From contig NC_054548.1 of the NCBI RefSeq assembly GCF_017654505.1, positions 30,015,774 to 30,079,773 of the forward strand: a DNA stretch of 64,000 nucleotides, given 5' to 3'. The position numbers and the translations under genes are program-made. Of this stretch, positions 13,000 to 22,960 are shown in pieces (position 1 is the stretch's first letter; every line of letters starts with the position of its first letter). This DNA comes from Polyodon spathula. Lineage: Eukaryota; Chordata; Actinopteri; Acipenseriformes; Polyodontidae. The notes beneath the pieces are model-generated. The model saw only the letters and a list, made by a program, of their open reading frames with translations, searched no databases and was not told where the DNA came from.

Positions 13000-13500
13000 T
13001 TCCAATAATATATATAAAAGTTAAAAATAATTAAATAAACAAAATTAATTCAAAAGTTGTGCATGCTGATGCGCTGGGGAGACCATATCAAGGCTGATCC
13101 TCAGAGCCAGCATTGCATGATAATATAAATATAAGTTTATATAAAATAATGTTAATTAGAATTAATATAGATTTAAAGATATAAGTAAAAGTGATGTCAC
13201 ATATAGAACACCATTACATCATGTAAGAATAAATCATGGATTTGAATATAAACAATAACAAGTAGTTGTCATGCCGTCAAACACCTATAAATACCTCCAA
13301 TGTTTTGATTCAAACACAGGCTCCCTTGAGAAAGATATGTACAACATATCGAAATGTTGTAATACTAAGGCCGAGAAACTCGATCTTTTACACACTTCGC
13401 AGAGAACTCGATATCTATACTATATATCTCGGATATATATCTATATTAGTCATATATATATATATTATAATATATATATATATATATATATGTTAAGTTT
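13000..13500 (+). mobile_element. probable 3' tail of the Penelope-like element
   Basis: AT-rich sequence after the stop codon includes a GC-richer hairpin module (13068-13117). Near 13325-13372 there is a segment with an inverted repeat GATATG...CATATC followed by GAAATGTTGT. This resembles the hammerhead-like region described in many Penelope-like elements, but the conserved core is imperfect. The right boundary is uncertain; an AT-repeat run lies at about 13456-13491. Confidence 0.45.
13068..13117 (+). repeat. hairpin module shared with LINE tail at 61.1-61.2 kb
   Basis: The module reads GATGCGCTGGGGAGACC, then a variable loop of about 8-9 bases, then TGATCCTCAGAGCCAGCATT. CTGGGGA can pair with TCCTCAG using one G-U pair. 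The same module occurs twice on the minus strand at 61194-61242 and 61132-61178, in the 3' tail of a LINE. Confidence 0.85.
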
Positions 13501-13785
13501 ATCACAAAATACAATGGATTCTTGTACCTCCAGGCTGAATGTCATCAATTGAAAGTGTCCATTATTGTTAAAATGATAGATTTTTGTGAAATTTGATATT
13601 CTGTGCGTGTAGATTATACTATAAAATGTTTCAAATTTTCAACTCGATGTGCACCAAATAATTTGACATTATGTTCAGCATTTATTCTGTTGCAAGATCC
13701 TATGTTCTCAAACACAATGAAAATGAGGGGTACTATATTTAATTAAGAAAGCAAAATTCTATACAACATATATTAGTTTAATCAC

Positions 13786-13788
<3 letters not shown>

Positions 13789-13841
<53 letters not shown>

Positions 13842-14278
13842 CAAAATACACAGTATATACAAAAATGCCTATACACACCTGCAATTTTTACTTCTAAACC
13901 ACTTTGAGGACGGTGATGTTCCAGATGGGGTAGGGGGATTGGGGCGACAACCACCATCTGGATTTTGTTATGATGTTTTTTAGGAAAAGTTTGGATTGAG
14001 GTGATGATTACACGTGTTTATTAAACTGGGTATTATGAGTCGATTAAATGGGGCCAACGTTCTAGTGATTACTTGGAGGTTGTGTTCTTTTAGGATCCGG
14101 GCCATGATATGAATTAATTGGGAGCTTTCGTTTTAAAAATATATGTTGGGGTATATGATTGGGAAATTAGTGACTACACATCAGCATTTGATCCTACACA
14201 TGGGGGGGCATTCTAGACGTGTGTGTGTGTGTGTGTATATACAAAATACACAGTATATACAAAAATGCCTATACACAC
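13789..14278. repeat. long direct repeats flanking a 340-bp insert
   Basis: A (GT)n tract followed by 42 bases (beginning ATATACAAAATACACAG, ending ATGCCTATACACAC) ends at 13878 and recurs identically, after a shorter GT run, ending at 14278. The intervening 13879-14217 is different in character: less AT-rich, with G-rich patches. In reverse complement it holds a short open frame beginning MARILKEHNLQVITRT that I could not identify. Confidence 0.85.
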
Positions 14279-15775
14279 TAATGTGAAACTTGCCACCACT
14301 TGTGCCTACTGTATTTAAGCAAGAAATAATAATTCTATCTCAACCACAAATAATTCTATCAATAACATGGTATTTTACATTATGCTTTGAAAAGTTAATG
14401 ACAAAACAATATAATTAAATATAAATAATTATTATCAAATATATGTACTAATATAAAACCGTTTTTAAATCAACGACGTTTTTGCAAAAACTATTCCTAG
14501 GTGATAATCCCCTGGTGATTAGGGGACCTTGTCTGGTAGCTGGTATCTCGTCCATTTAGCAGGCAATACCGTTATGATCTTTGTGAGCCGAACGAAAGAC
14601 AGCAGCTGCAGTAGCGTAACTGCGGAAACAAATCAGAAAGTAAGCTTTTTGGCTACAGTCTCTCACTTACCTTGAAAGATAGGATTCAGCCAACCATTGT
14701 CTTCTGAACTGGAAAAGGGGAAAACAGTCTCCTTTCCCAAAGGCCTCTTAACACTGGTGTTCTTTTGTGGGAAAATGGTGCCCAAAATAATGTTAGGTAG
14801 GCATGGTGAAGAAAATAGTTAAACAAGTGTGAGGTTAAACAAGAATAGTCAACACAATTAAACAAGGTAATAAAACAAGGAAAAGGACATGCAAAAGTGG
14901 GTCTGCTCAAAGCCTTTTCCCCTCACTGAATGAAAGCAATCCCTAAGATTGCATGGGTAATGGGATCCTGGCTCCTGAGATTTTAGTTTTCTTAATCATG
15001 TTCATAATTAATTCAAGAACATTGATAATTTCATTACATTCTTTTTGTCTTATCAATAAATTATGTGCCTGCACTTTTGGTCCTGTGTACAGGAAAAAAA
15101 GAAGTGGGTAATATTGCATTAAGAACTGAGGAGATAAATACGATACAAAGAGTGAAGTAGTAATTATAGTCCTTGACCAGGCCACCGGCATCTGAATATG
15201 AAGTCAAGCTGCTACAAATAATTAATAAGCTCTTATGGGGGAAAACATAAACCTTGAAATGTGTTATCGGTGCTGTCAGCACAATTATTTCACAACTACG
15301 CTGAGAATGTTTAAAAACATTTATTTGTAACAACAGCAACAATTATCAGGTCTATTTAAAAGCAGTCTTTACTTTATTCTGTTTTAAATAAATGCAGTGT
15401 GTCATTTAGACTGCTTTCCTCCTTGAGAGACCTTTGAAGTATTACGTTACCCTGCTCCCAAGGTAAAAAAAAAAAAAAAAAAAAAAAACATGTGCTGCTT
15501 TCTACGAGAGATCAACAGACTGTCTTGCAGTACCAGAAAAACAATACAACAATGTTCTTATTTAATGAGCTGATGTTCTCAGAGTAACATCAAACGCCCA
15601 GGTGTTAGAATGAGTTTTAGAAATACATTCTTTTTTATTAGAAGAAAAGCTTAAAACCGTGGTTTGTTTAACACGGGAGGTTTTACTATGAAAATAAACA
15701 GAACAATTTGACAGAGGAACATGCACAATTTATTAACTCTGAATGGTTTCCTTTTTTGGCATTTTAATCTGATAA
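14279..15775. other. non-genic DNA
   Basis: No gene is supported. A 25-base A-homopolymer lies at about 15464-15488 and could be a retroposon tail, but I see no recognisable body next to it. Short open frames on the minus strand (15.0-15.3 kb) have no domain features. Confidence 0.4.
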
Positions 15776-17066
15776 CACTATGTAACACAATTTTTGTTCC
15801 TGGGTAGTAAGTGTTATTTCCTAATTGCTTATGCCTCAAAAGTATAGAAAATGGCTATTATTCCCCACAGACTTTGCTTTTGTGACCAGGACAGTGATAT
15901 TTTGAAATTGACCTATGTCCAATGAGGAAACAGTCTTTTCATTCACATAAAGTCAGAAAAAAACAGCATATGAATCCAAATTAACATGTATTTATACTAA
16001 AGTAATACAAAAATGACTAAGTGAGTTGTTTTTCGGGATTTACGATTATACTGTAAATCACTTTCACGAATCAGCCCCCAAATGTAGTCTCCCATCATGT
16101 TCTCGTTATACTGTCCTTGGTAGCGACGTTCAAAGTCTAGTGTATCCTGGTGGAAGCGCTCACCTTGCTCCTCCAAGTACGCTCCCATGTTCTTCTTGAA
16201 TTTATTAAGATGAGCATCAAGGATATGGACTTTGAGGGACATCCTACAGCCCATTGTGCCGTAGTTCTTCACCAGAGTCTCAACCAGCTCCACATAGTTT
16301 TCGGCCTTGTGATTGCCCAGGAAGCCCTGAACCACTGCGACAAAGCTGTTCCAAGCCTCTTTCTCCTTACTAGTGAGCTTATTGGGGAACTCATTGCACT
16401 CCAGGATCTTCTTTATCTGTGGTCCGACGAAGACACTGGCTTTGACCTTTGCCTCAGACAGCTTAGGGAAGAAGTCTTGAAGGGACTTGAAGGCTGCCGA
16501 CTCCTTATCTAGAGCTCTGACAAATTGTTGCAGTGGTGGCATCAGCACCTTCCGGGGGTCCACCAGTTGCTCCCACTTGACGTTGTTCCTCCTCAGAGAA
16601 AACTCGGTCCGCTGTGGTCAGTCCCACCTGTAGTAGTGCGCCTTGGTGTCCCTGCTGTCCCAAAGGCAAAGATAGCAGGGAAACTTGGTAAAACCGCCTT
16701 TGAGACCCATCAGGAATGTCACCATTGCAGCCTGTTGATGCCATCTCAGAAAAATGCAGATATGTATCCACTTAGGCAGCTGGAACTAAACTGAACTGGT
16801 GGGCTTAAGGCCCCTGTATTTATACTACTATTTATATTACTGGAAAGTTCTAGAAAGTTCTAGAAGTTACTCCAAGTTTACTCAGCACTGAATCTATCTG
16901 GAATGTTCTGGAAAATGGGTAAATTTCTAAATATCACTGTCCTGGTCACAAAAGCAAAGTTTGTGGGGAATAATAGCCATTTTCTACACTTTTGAGGCAT
17001 AAGCAATTAGGAAATAACACTTACTACCCAGGAACCAAAAAAAAAAATAATATTTGGTACACGGTG
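15776..17066 (-). mobile_element. DNA transposon with ~120-bp terminal inverted repeats, superfamily unassigned
   Basis: The left end (15776, CACTATGTAACACAA) and the inverted right end (17066, CACCGTGTACCAAAT) start similarly. They are followed by a nearly identical inverted block: GTTCCTGGGTAGTAAGTG, then TTATTTCCTAATTGCTTATG, continuing to about 15901 on the left and from about 16934 on the right. TAA flanks both sides (15773-15775 and 17067-17069), consistent with a 3-bp target-site duplication. The only coding content is the minus-strand frame at 16710-15997. Long TIRs plus an internal ORF argue for a cut-and-paste element. A TWA-type 3-bp duplication occurs in PIF/Harbinger and some other superfamilies, but the protein does not look like Harbinger. 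Confidence 0.85.
15997..16710 (-). pseudogene. transposon-encoded protein, C-terminal portion with internal stop
   Basis: Reading the minus strand from 16710, the frame gives MGLKGGFTKFPCYLCLWDSR, an in-frame TGA (16620-16618), then WEQLVDPRKVLMPPLQQFVR. A block with LNKFKKNMGAYLEEQGERFH and QDTLDFERRYQGQYNENMMG follows, and the frame stops near 15997. The pattern FPCYLCLWDSR / VDP.KVLMPPL / GERFHQD / RYQG / M..DY.W belongs, as far as I recall, to a repeat-encoded protein family scattered through insect, hydrozoan and fish genomes. I cannot name its superfamily or catalytic residues. The N-terminal part of that family is missing, so the copy is internally deleted and dead. Its position inside well-preserved TIRs suggests it derives from the element's transposase. 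Confidence 0.7.
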
Positions 17067-17069
17067 TAA

Positions 17070-18990
17070 CAAGGTGGAGTAAGTTGTCTTCGAAGGGACA
17101 CTGCAGAATCACTTAGCAGTGCAAGCTGTTGCCTGTGACATTGATAGATGGGAGTAGGGTAATGTACATACTTGAAGCTTCTATCAGTATAGCATCAACT
17201 CCATTTACTTCCCTGACGAATGTGACCTGTCCCTCGATTAGTATTGTATCCTAGATCTACCAACGGATAGATTGGAATTGAATGACCTGTCTCCTTGTGG
17301 CTGAAAGGGTATTCAGTATTTTGACACGACTTATTTTACCAAGAAACTACCAACATGTTTTAAGACACCTCTTTAGAAAAATTTACAATATTATCCTTTG
17401 GTGTAGTGTTCTTTCCTAGAAAGTCATGACTACATTCTGGACTTTCTTTTCACTTTCTTTACTTTCCCTGTTCTAAACTGTTAATCTATAACCTTCTGAC
17501 TTTTTTACAACCAAAGAATCAAGCTGTAAATGACACCACTTAAAAAAAAAAGTCTCTTGTTTTATAAGTCCAGCATGAATGCAATTATTACAGTATACTT
17601 ACTATTTAATTGCATGCCATTACAAATTGGTTATACTGTCTGTCATTTCAGTGTAATTACTATGTTACTAGAAGTTATAACAAATATGGTAAAGGTTGCA
17701 ACAATTCCTGTATGAGGCAAAGACTATAAGATGATGATATCTTCATTTTCAATGAAGCTAAGCTGTGTATAGTTTGTGAAAATGTATTTTTTCTGCCCAA
17801 TAAGGTTTTATATCAATAACATTTTCATCGATTTTGAAACTAGACGTGGCTTTAAAGCCTTTGAAGGGCACATTTCCCCCCTCCGCGGTAACAAGTTGAT
17901 TTTTTTTTTTTCTCAGGCAAACAGTGAGCCAACAAATTAGTCCATCCTTCCTTGTCAACCTCAGGGCTAGATGCTGATCAGAAGAGAGAGCACAGACGCA
18001 AGCTACTGAGAGAACTGGAAGCCCAAAGCCCTCCATACGATGTGGTTTGTCCTGGTTTATTCCTACCACCTGCTGCACAATACATACAGATACGCCCTAT
18101 GAAATTGCAGACCCCACTTACTAGCAATGCAACTGTTTGTAACTCTCTTTAATCTCCAAATAGAAATCATCCAGTCACATACAGTAGCAAACGTGGAACT
18201 GTCAGCTGAAGCCTACACTGTGCTGTTGGGTTTACCATCTGGTGGTGGTGGAACAGGGAATGGAGTTGGAGGATGTGTGTGGGGGATTATAGTCTACGGC
18301 AGGGAAACCTCTAACTTTGTAGGGTCAGCCCAAGGCAGCACTGCATTCTATTGTTCAACTATTAATATTTATTCTCCTAACAAGTTGACTCCTGGAAGTG
18401 AAATATGAATCACACAATGAAACAGATGTAGCACTTTGCAATCCCAGCATTGATTTAAAAAAATAAAAAATTTATGTAGCATAAACAATCCATTATTAAC
18501 AATGTTTTTTTTTTTTCTTTTTACATCATTCATTCTCAGTCTATTACAAAATGAAAGTGATTAATACCAATTGAAAAGGATGTGCAATAGCTTGGAGTTA
18601 ATTTTTCTCACTTTATCATTTCCACCAAAAAAAAAAAAAAAAAAGAATTGTTTAAAACTTAAATTTATGTTCTGTTTTTCTAGCAACAGTTTTAAAATCC
18701 ATTACAACTAACAATATTATGACTGGTCCATACTTATTTATTTTTTTATTTATGTTGATATATGTCAATTTGGAATATAAATATATATAAACAATACTAT
18801 TGATGAAATGCTTTTGCTGCTTTCTGGTACCTAATCACATTATGTGTTGTCATTGAGGCTTACTCCAGTGGTCTAGATACAATCAGACCACACGACCTAC
18901 AGCAAATCTACAAGAATACAGCTGTTTACTTATAGTGTGCATTTTACATATTTGCATATCATGACAAAATTATCTAAAAGATTTGTAATA
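17070..18990. other. mostly non-genic; one weak exon candidate
   Basis: No gene can be assigned. The region is AT-rich, with A/T homopolymers near 17898, 18506 and 18628. The only protein-like stretch is listed separately at 17965-18041. Confidence 0.4.
17965..18041 (+). other. candidate isolated exon, unidentified
   Basis: After a pyrimidine-rich stretch ending in CAG at 17962-17964, the plus strand reads GLDADQKREHRRKLLRELEA and then QSPPYDVV. This is a charged, helix-forming sequence unlike the repeat-derived frames nearby. A GT follows at about 18042, but the context (GTTTGT) is a weak donor. I do not recognise the protein. It could be a real exon of an unplaced gene or chance. Confidence 0.25.
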
Positions 18991-19107
18991 CACTGACCGC
19001 TCGTTATATTGCCTCCCGCTATACTGTGGATTCGGATATATCGTGGTCCTGGAATTGGCTCTCCATTTTTACTGTCTAACTGTGCATGCCTTAGCTGCAA
19101 TATACAT

Positions 19108-19175
<68 letters not shown>

Positions 19176-19754
19176 TTAGAATTACTGTTTGTTTTATTTC
19201 GTACTGCAAATCACAAATAACAATATGCAAAACAATTAAAAACAAAGCATTCATATTGTACTGTTATTATATACACACACGCATTGCACAGTAACACAGA
19301 GCAAATTAAATATCGACTTGCTGAAGCGGTTTTTATTTTAGCCAACAAGGTGTTGACGTGTGGCAGCAATGCACTAAGCCACAAGGCAATGATGTCAGCT
19401 CCCTAGCAACAAGCCTCCTATGTTGTTGTTGGGAATTGATTATTTCAATGCAGCGGGTTTGTGCATTTGAGAAAGGAGAGGAAGACTTGTGAAATTATTT
19501 GGAGACTGAAGTTGATGAGAAGCAATTACACTTTGCTGTACTAATTAAAATGGTGAATATGACAAACGGGAAAAATCAGGTTACGTAGAGGATTTATGCT
19601 GGACCCTGACACATCAGATAAAACAAGGGAGTGGTTTACAGTATTTGTTATTAGCCTATTTGTTTTTTTATGGGTCTCTCATTATATCGCGGCCCTCAAT
19701 ATATAGCAGATTTATTTTGGACCCTGACACCCGCGATATATCGAGTGGGTTGTG
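18991..19754. mobile_element. pogo/Tigger-like MITE with internal (AT)n
   Basis: The left end CACTGACCGCTCGTTATATT and the inverted right end CACAACCCACTCGATATATC match at most positions and are both flanked by TA. Phrases such as CGCGATATATCG and a GACCCTGACAC motif recur inward. Non-autonomous Tigger-like elements have similar termini. There is no transposase; the middle is an (AT)n tract and unremarkable sequence. Confidence 0.65.
19107..19171. repeat. (AT)n microsatellite inside the MITE
   Basis: A pure AT run of about 32 units lies within the MITE, between its left end and the middle. Confidence 0.95.
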
Positions 19755-19756
19755 TA

Positions 19757-20321
19757 TTATAAATGTTAATACAAGCTGAGAAATTGATTCTAAAGCATTG
19801 GTAAACACTCCTTTAAAGTAAATTGATACAGATTCACTGGTAAAAGGCTGTGACAGGGCTGTGAACTGGTGGAGCCATGTTTTGGTGCTACAACTTGAAA
19901 AAGGTTTAATTTCTATGGTTTGTTAGAGGGGCTGCCGCTGGGTAATTTGGAGTTGTCTCTCAGTTTGTCAGACTGTGGAGTCAACAGAACCTGAGGGAGC
20001 GGCAGTATAATGGGCAGAAAAAAAGAAAAGTAGCTCTTTTTCTTTATTTGAACATGGGGTCCCCTGCACTGTGGGTACCCCACTCTACAATATGAGCAGT
20101 GAGATTTACTGGCAAGTGTATAATTGTAGGACTTTTATGCTCACTATAGTTTGAAAGCCTGAGCAATGACGATTTTGATAAAAATTGAACTTTTTTGTGT
20201 TATATATATTTGTTTTTGTACATTGTGTGATCTATCCAAGTGACTTGTACATATAAGGTAAATGTATTACCACCTCAGAAAATCAATAATATTACAGCAA
20301 ATAAAAACATCAAAGGCTGCC
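19757..20321. other. non-genic spacer
   Basis: Nothing recognisable was found between the MITE and the first LTR-like copy. Confidence 0.4.
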
Positions 20322-20889
20322 TGTGACAGAAAGACAATGATTTTTGGTGGTAAATCTCCCTCTTGACCTGTGGAGGCGCTAAGTAATGGGAACGAGTACC
20401 CTGGACTACTTGGCCTGACACTTCATTCCAAGGGTTAAAGGGAAGTCGGTCATTTAGAAAAGAGAGGGGGATTTGGTACACTAACTAATCGACCCGGAAG
20501 GGAAATGATTTAGCAGCCGTGGACTGGAGGAGTGGCTGCAATTGTTTACCAAGGAATCATGAGTAACCGTATAAGTAGGGCTCGAAGCGGCATAATCTGT
20601 TCCTTCGTTTTGGTTATTGGTAAAACAACCCAGAAAGACCTGTATTGTGAATATACATGTTGTGAGTGATTGTTTGTTTTTGTCTAATTGTTGTTTAGTA
20701 TTATTAGACAACTAACACATTCCGGAGCACAAGCCCGGAACATCACTGCACTTATATCACCATAAACTGCATTTCAACCACAATCACTAATTCACACACT
20801 AAACAGACTTGTGTATGTGTTGTGTGCTTAATGTGGGGATACAATAAACTGGTCTATTATTTTGGGACCAACCCAGGGATTATAAAGTA
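20322..20889 (+). mobile_element. solo LTR-like copy, Gypsy family A
   Basis: It starts TGTGACAGAAAGACAAT and shares ordered blocks with 26197-26970: GTAAATCTCCCTC, GACCCGGAAGGGAAA, and AATCTGTTCCTTC. A TATA-like GTATAAGTAGGG sits where the other copy has GCATAAAAGGG, as expected for the U3/R promoter of a long terminal repeat. There is no adjacent internal coding region. The right end is approximate. Confidence 0.55.
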
Positions 20890-21268
20890 AGCAATATATG
20901 CTGCTGCATTACTTAGCAGCTTAAAAGGGATATTCTAGGGAGAATAAAAGGTAATTTCATGATATTATTGATGAAAGAAAACATTGTACAATATAACTCA
21001 AAAATGCAATACAGCCCACAATTATATTTCCTATCTGAAAATCTGCTGTGCTGGGTCTTACTAGCCCATTTTGTGAAATGCACATTAAGACAGAACGTAG
21101 TAAAATGAAATGCTGTGTTTATACCCATTTCAGACTTTCTGCAATACTTATTTTATCACATGACTTCTACTTCTCGAGAATTCACTATACTTTATGACTG
21201 CAGTCATATTGCAGCACTTGCTCAAAATAAGCATGAAAGTACAAGCAGAAATGAAAAAAAAAATGTTT
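20890..21268. other. non-genic spacer
   Basis: AT-rich sequence without a recognisable feature. Confidence 0.35.
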
Positions 21269-21861
21269 GTGACAGGGTAGCCGTGTGTTGACGTCAGGCC
21301 AGATGCAAGAAGAAAAACAAAGGAAAAATACTGTTGTGCAAAAAGCAGCAACATGCTCCATTTTTATTTTTAATACAAAAATAAATAAAATATTTTAACA
21401 AAAAAAGCCACTGCTCACAGGGCAAATAAAACAGATAAACAAAACAAAATCACAAACACAAAAAAACTAAACACACAGGTCATGCTGGGCAGATCACTTT
21501 CACTGATCCTGTGTATATTTTAGTTTTGTTTTTAAACTGCTCTCACTCTGTTCTCTCCTGTGAACACCCACCCTGAGCAGGGAGAACTGCAGGCTTTTAT
21601 ATTAGTGACTGAGGGATTAACTAACTATCAATTATCTGCTAATCCCTCAGTCGCATTCAGCAGAGGTTTTTAATGCAGCTGGCGCTTCCCATCCATGCTG
21701 CAAAACAATACAAAACATACGGCTCTTTGCCGTCACATTTTATAAAACAATAATAAAACAACACGTCTACACCATCATACATACAAATAATAAATAATTA
21801 AACACAAAATACTAAACTGCACTGGGGCGGAGGGGCACCCCATTCTCCTCTCCCTGTTACA
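21269..21861 (-). mobile_element. LTR of a minus-strand Gypsy-type element
   Basis: On the minus strand the block begins TGTAACAGGGAGAGG (21861) and ends CCCTGTCACA (21269), so it has TG...CA ends with short inverted termini. Immediately upstream in that orientation is the purine-rich CAAGGGGGAAGGGTTGGGT (21884-21866), a good polypurine tract. This identifies the block as a 3' LTR with its internal region at higher coordinates. Confidence 0.65.
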
Positions 21862-22960
21862 TACCCAACCCTTCCCCCTTGTGCAAAGTACACATGGCCC
21901 TAACGGTCTCAAAGTCCTGGATGAGGGGAAGCAAGGTGTCTATAGTGGCGGCCATGGTGGGAGGTCCTTCACCCCGACTTCTTTGTGACTAGCAGCTCCC
22001 TCTTTCAGGGCTCCAGCCACAAAATCTCCTGCAGCAAAACTGTTGCAGGGGGAGCTGGTCTCCTGATCTCCCACCCTTCTTCATGGCCGGCAGTTCCCCT
22101 CTGTAGGGATCCAGCCACAGTATATCCTGCTGCCACGCAGGACTGGCAGCAACCCCAGGTGAAGCAGAGCCGGAGCACACCCAAACTAAGCAGAGCTGGC
22201 AGCGACCCCAGGTGAAGCAGAGCCAGCAACGACCCCAGGCTAAGCAGAGTCGGCAGTGGCCCCAGGCAAAGCAGAGTTGGCAGCGACCCCAGGCGAAGCA
22301 GAGCCCTCAGCGACCCCAGGCCGGCAGCGACCCCAGGCCAAGCAGAGCCGGCAGCGACCCCAGGCCAAGCAGAGCCCTCAGCGACCCCAGGCCGGCAGCG
22401 ACCCCAGGCCAAGCAGAGCCGGCAGCGACCCCAGGCGAAGTGGGACCGTTAGCAACCCCAGGTGAAGTGGGACCATCAGCAACCCCAAGTGAAACGAGAC
22501 CATCAACAACCATAGGAGACGGAAAAGAAACAGCTCCCCAAGCGAAGTGGCACAGAAGGCAGCCTCAGGTGATGCAGAGCAGCAGGCCAACCCCAGGCAA
22601 TGCGGGCATGTCATCCCTGAGCAGAGCAATGCATGCATCCTTGGGCAGTGCAAGGGAGGCGATAGCAGCAGCGGACCCTTGGCAGGCGACGTTGGCAGCA
22701 GACTAGCTGGGGTGCTGGGGTTGACCCTCTTCATGGCCGCTGCGACCAGGCAGTTTTTCCCTGTGCTCCACTCAACAGCATATGTAGGGACTGCTGAGGA
22801 CGCCAGCATCCTGTCCTGGTCCTACTAGGGGTGCAGGGAGATGCAGTTCCTGCATCTCTCCCTCTGGTGGTGATGGAGATAGAGGCCGCTCCTGCTGCTC
22901 TGCTCCTGATGACAAAGGCGGCAGGGTCTCTTCCCCTTCTGGCTTCGAAGGAAACAGGGC
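21862..22960 (-). mobile_element. internal remnant of the minus-strand Gypsy-type element
   Basis: GC-rich sequence lies between the polypurine tract and the start of the plus-strand Gypsy relic. On the minus strand the upstream part reads PSKPEGEETLPPLSSGAEQQ, a Pro/Glu-rich style I associate with fish Gypsy polyprotein spacers. The centre is a 27-bp minisatellite. No reverse transcriptase or integrase motif remains. The strand assignment rests on the LTR and polypurine tract. Confidence 0.45.
22140..22510. repeat. 27-bp GC-rich minisatellite
   Basis: About 13-14 imperfect units of GACCCCAGGCGAAGCAGAGC followed by CNNCAGC give a 27-base period, i.e. nine codons. As 27 is divisible by three and units lack stops, several frames on both strands stay open: SDPRPSRAG, QAKQSRQRP and TPGEAEPAA on plus, GLGSLPALL on minus. 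Two places carry shortened units that drop the AAGCAGAGC portion. Confidence 0.9.

Noticed and set aside
13879..14217. Insert between direct repeats considered as a mitochondrial DNA copy
   Set aside because: Base composition hinted at organelle DNA, but no stretch matched a mitochondrial gene I could recognise, and the reverse frame uses standard stops in no consistent pattern.
15464..15488. Poly(A) run as the tail of a processed pseudogene
   Set aside because: No gene-like sequence or target duplication was found on either side.
16150..16512. Plus-strand 120-codon frame
   Set aside because: It is the antisense shadow of the transposon-encoded protein on the minus strand.
22005..22809. Long minus-strand frames rich in GLGSLPALL as a real protein
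   Set aside because: They arise from the 27-bp minisatellite, and equally long frames exist on the plus strand; there is no domain outside the array.
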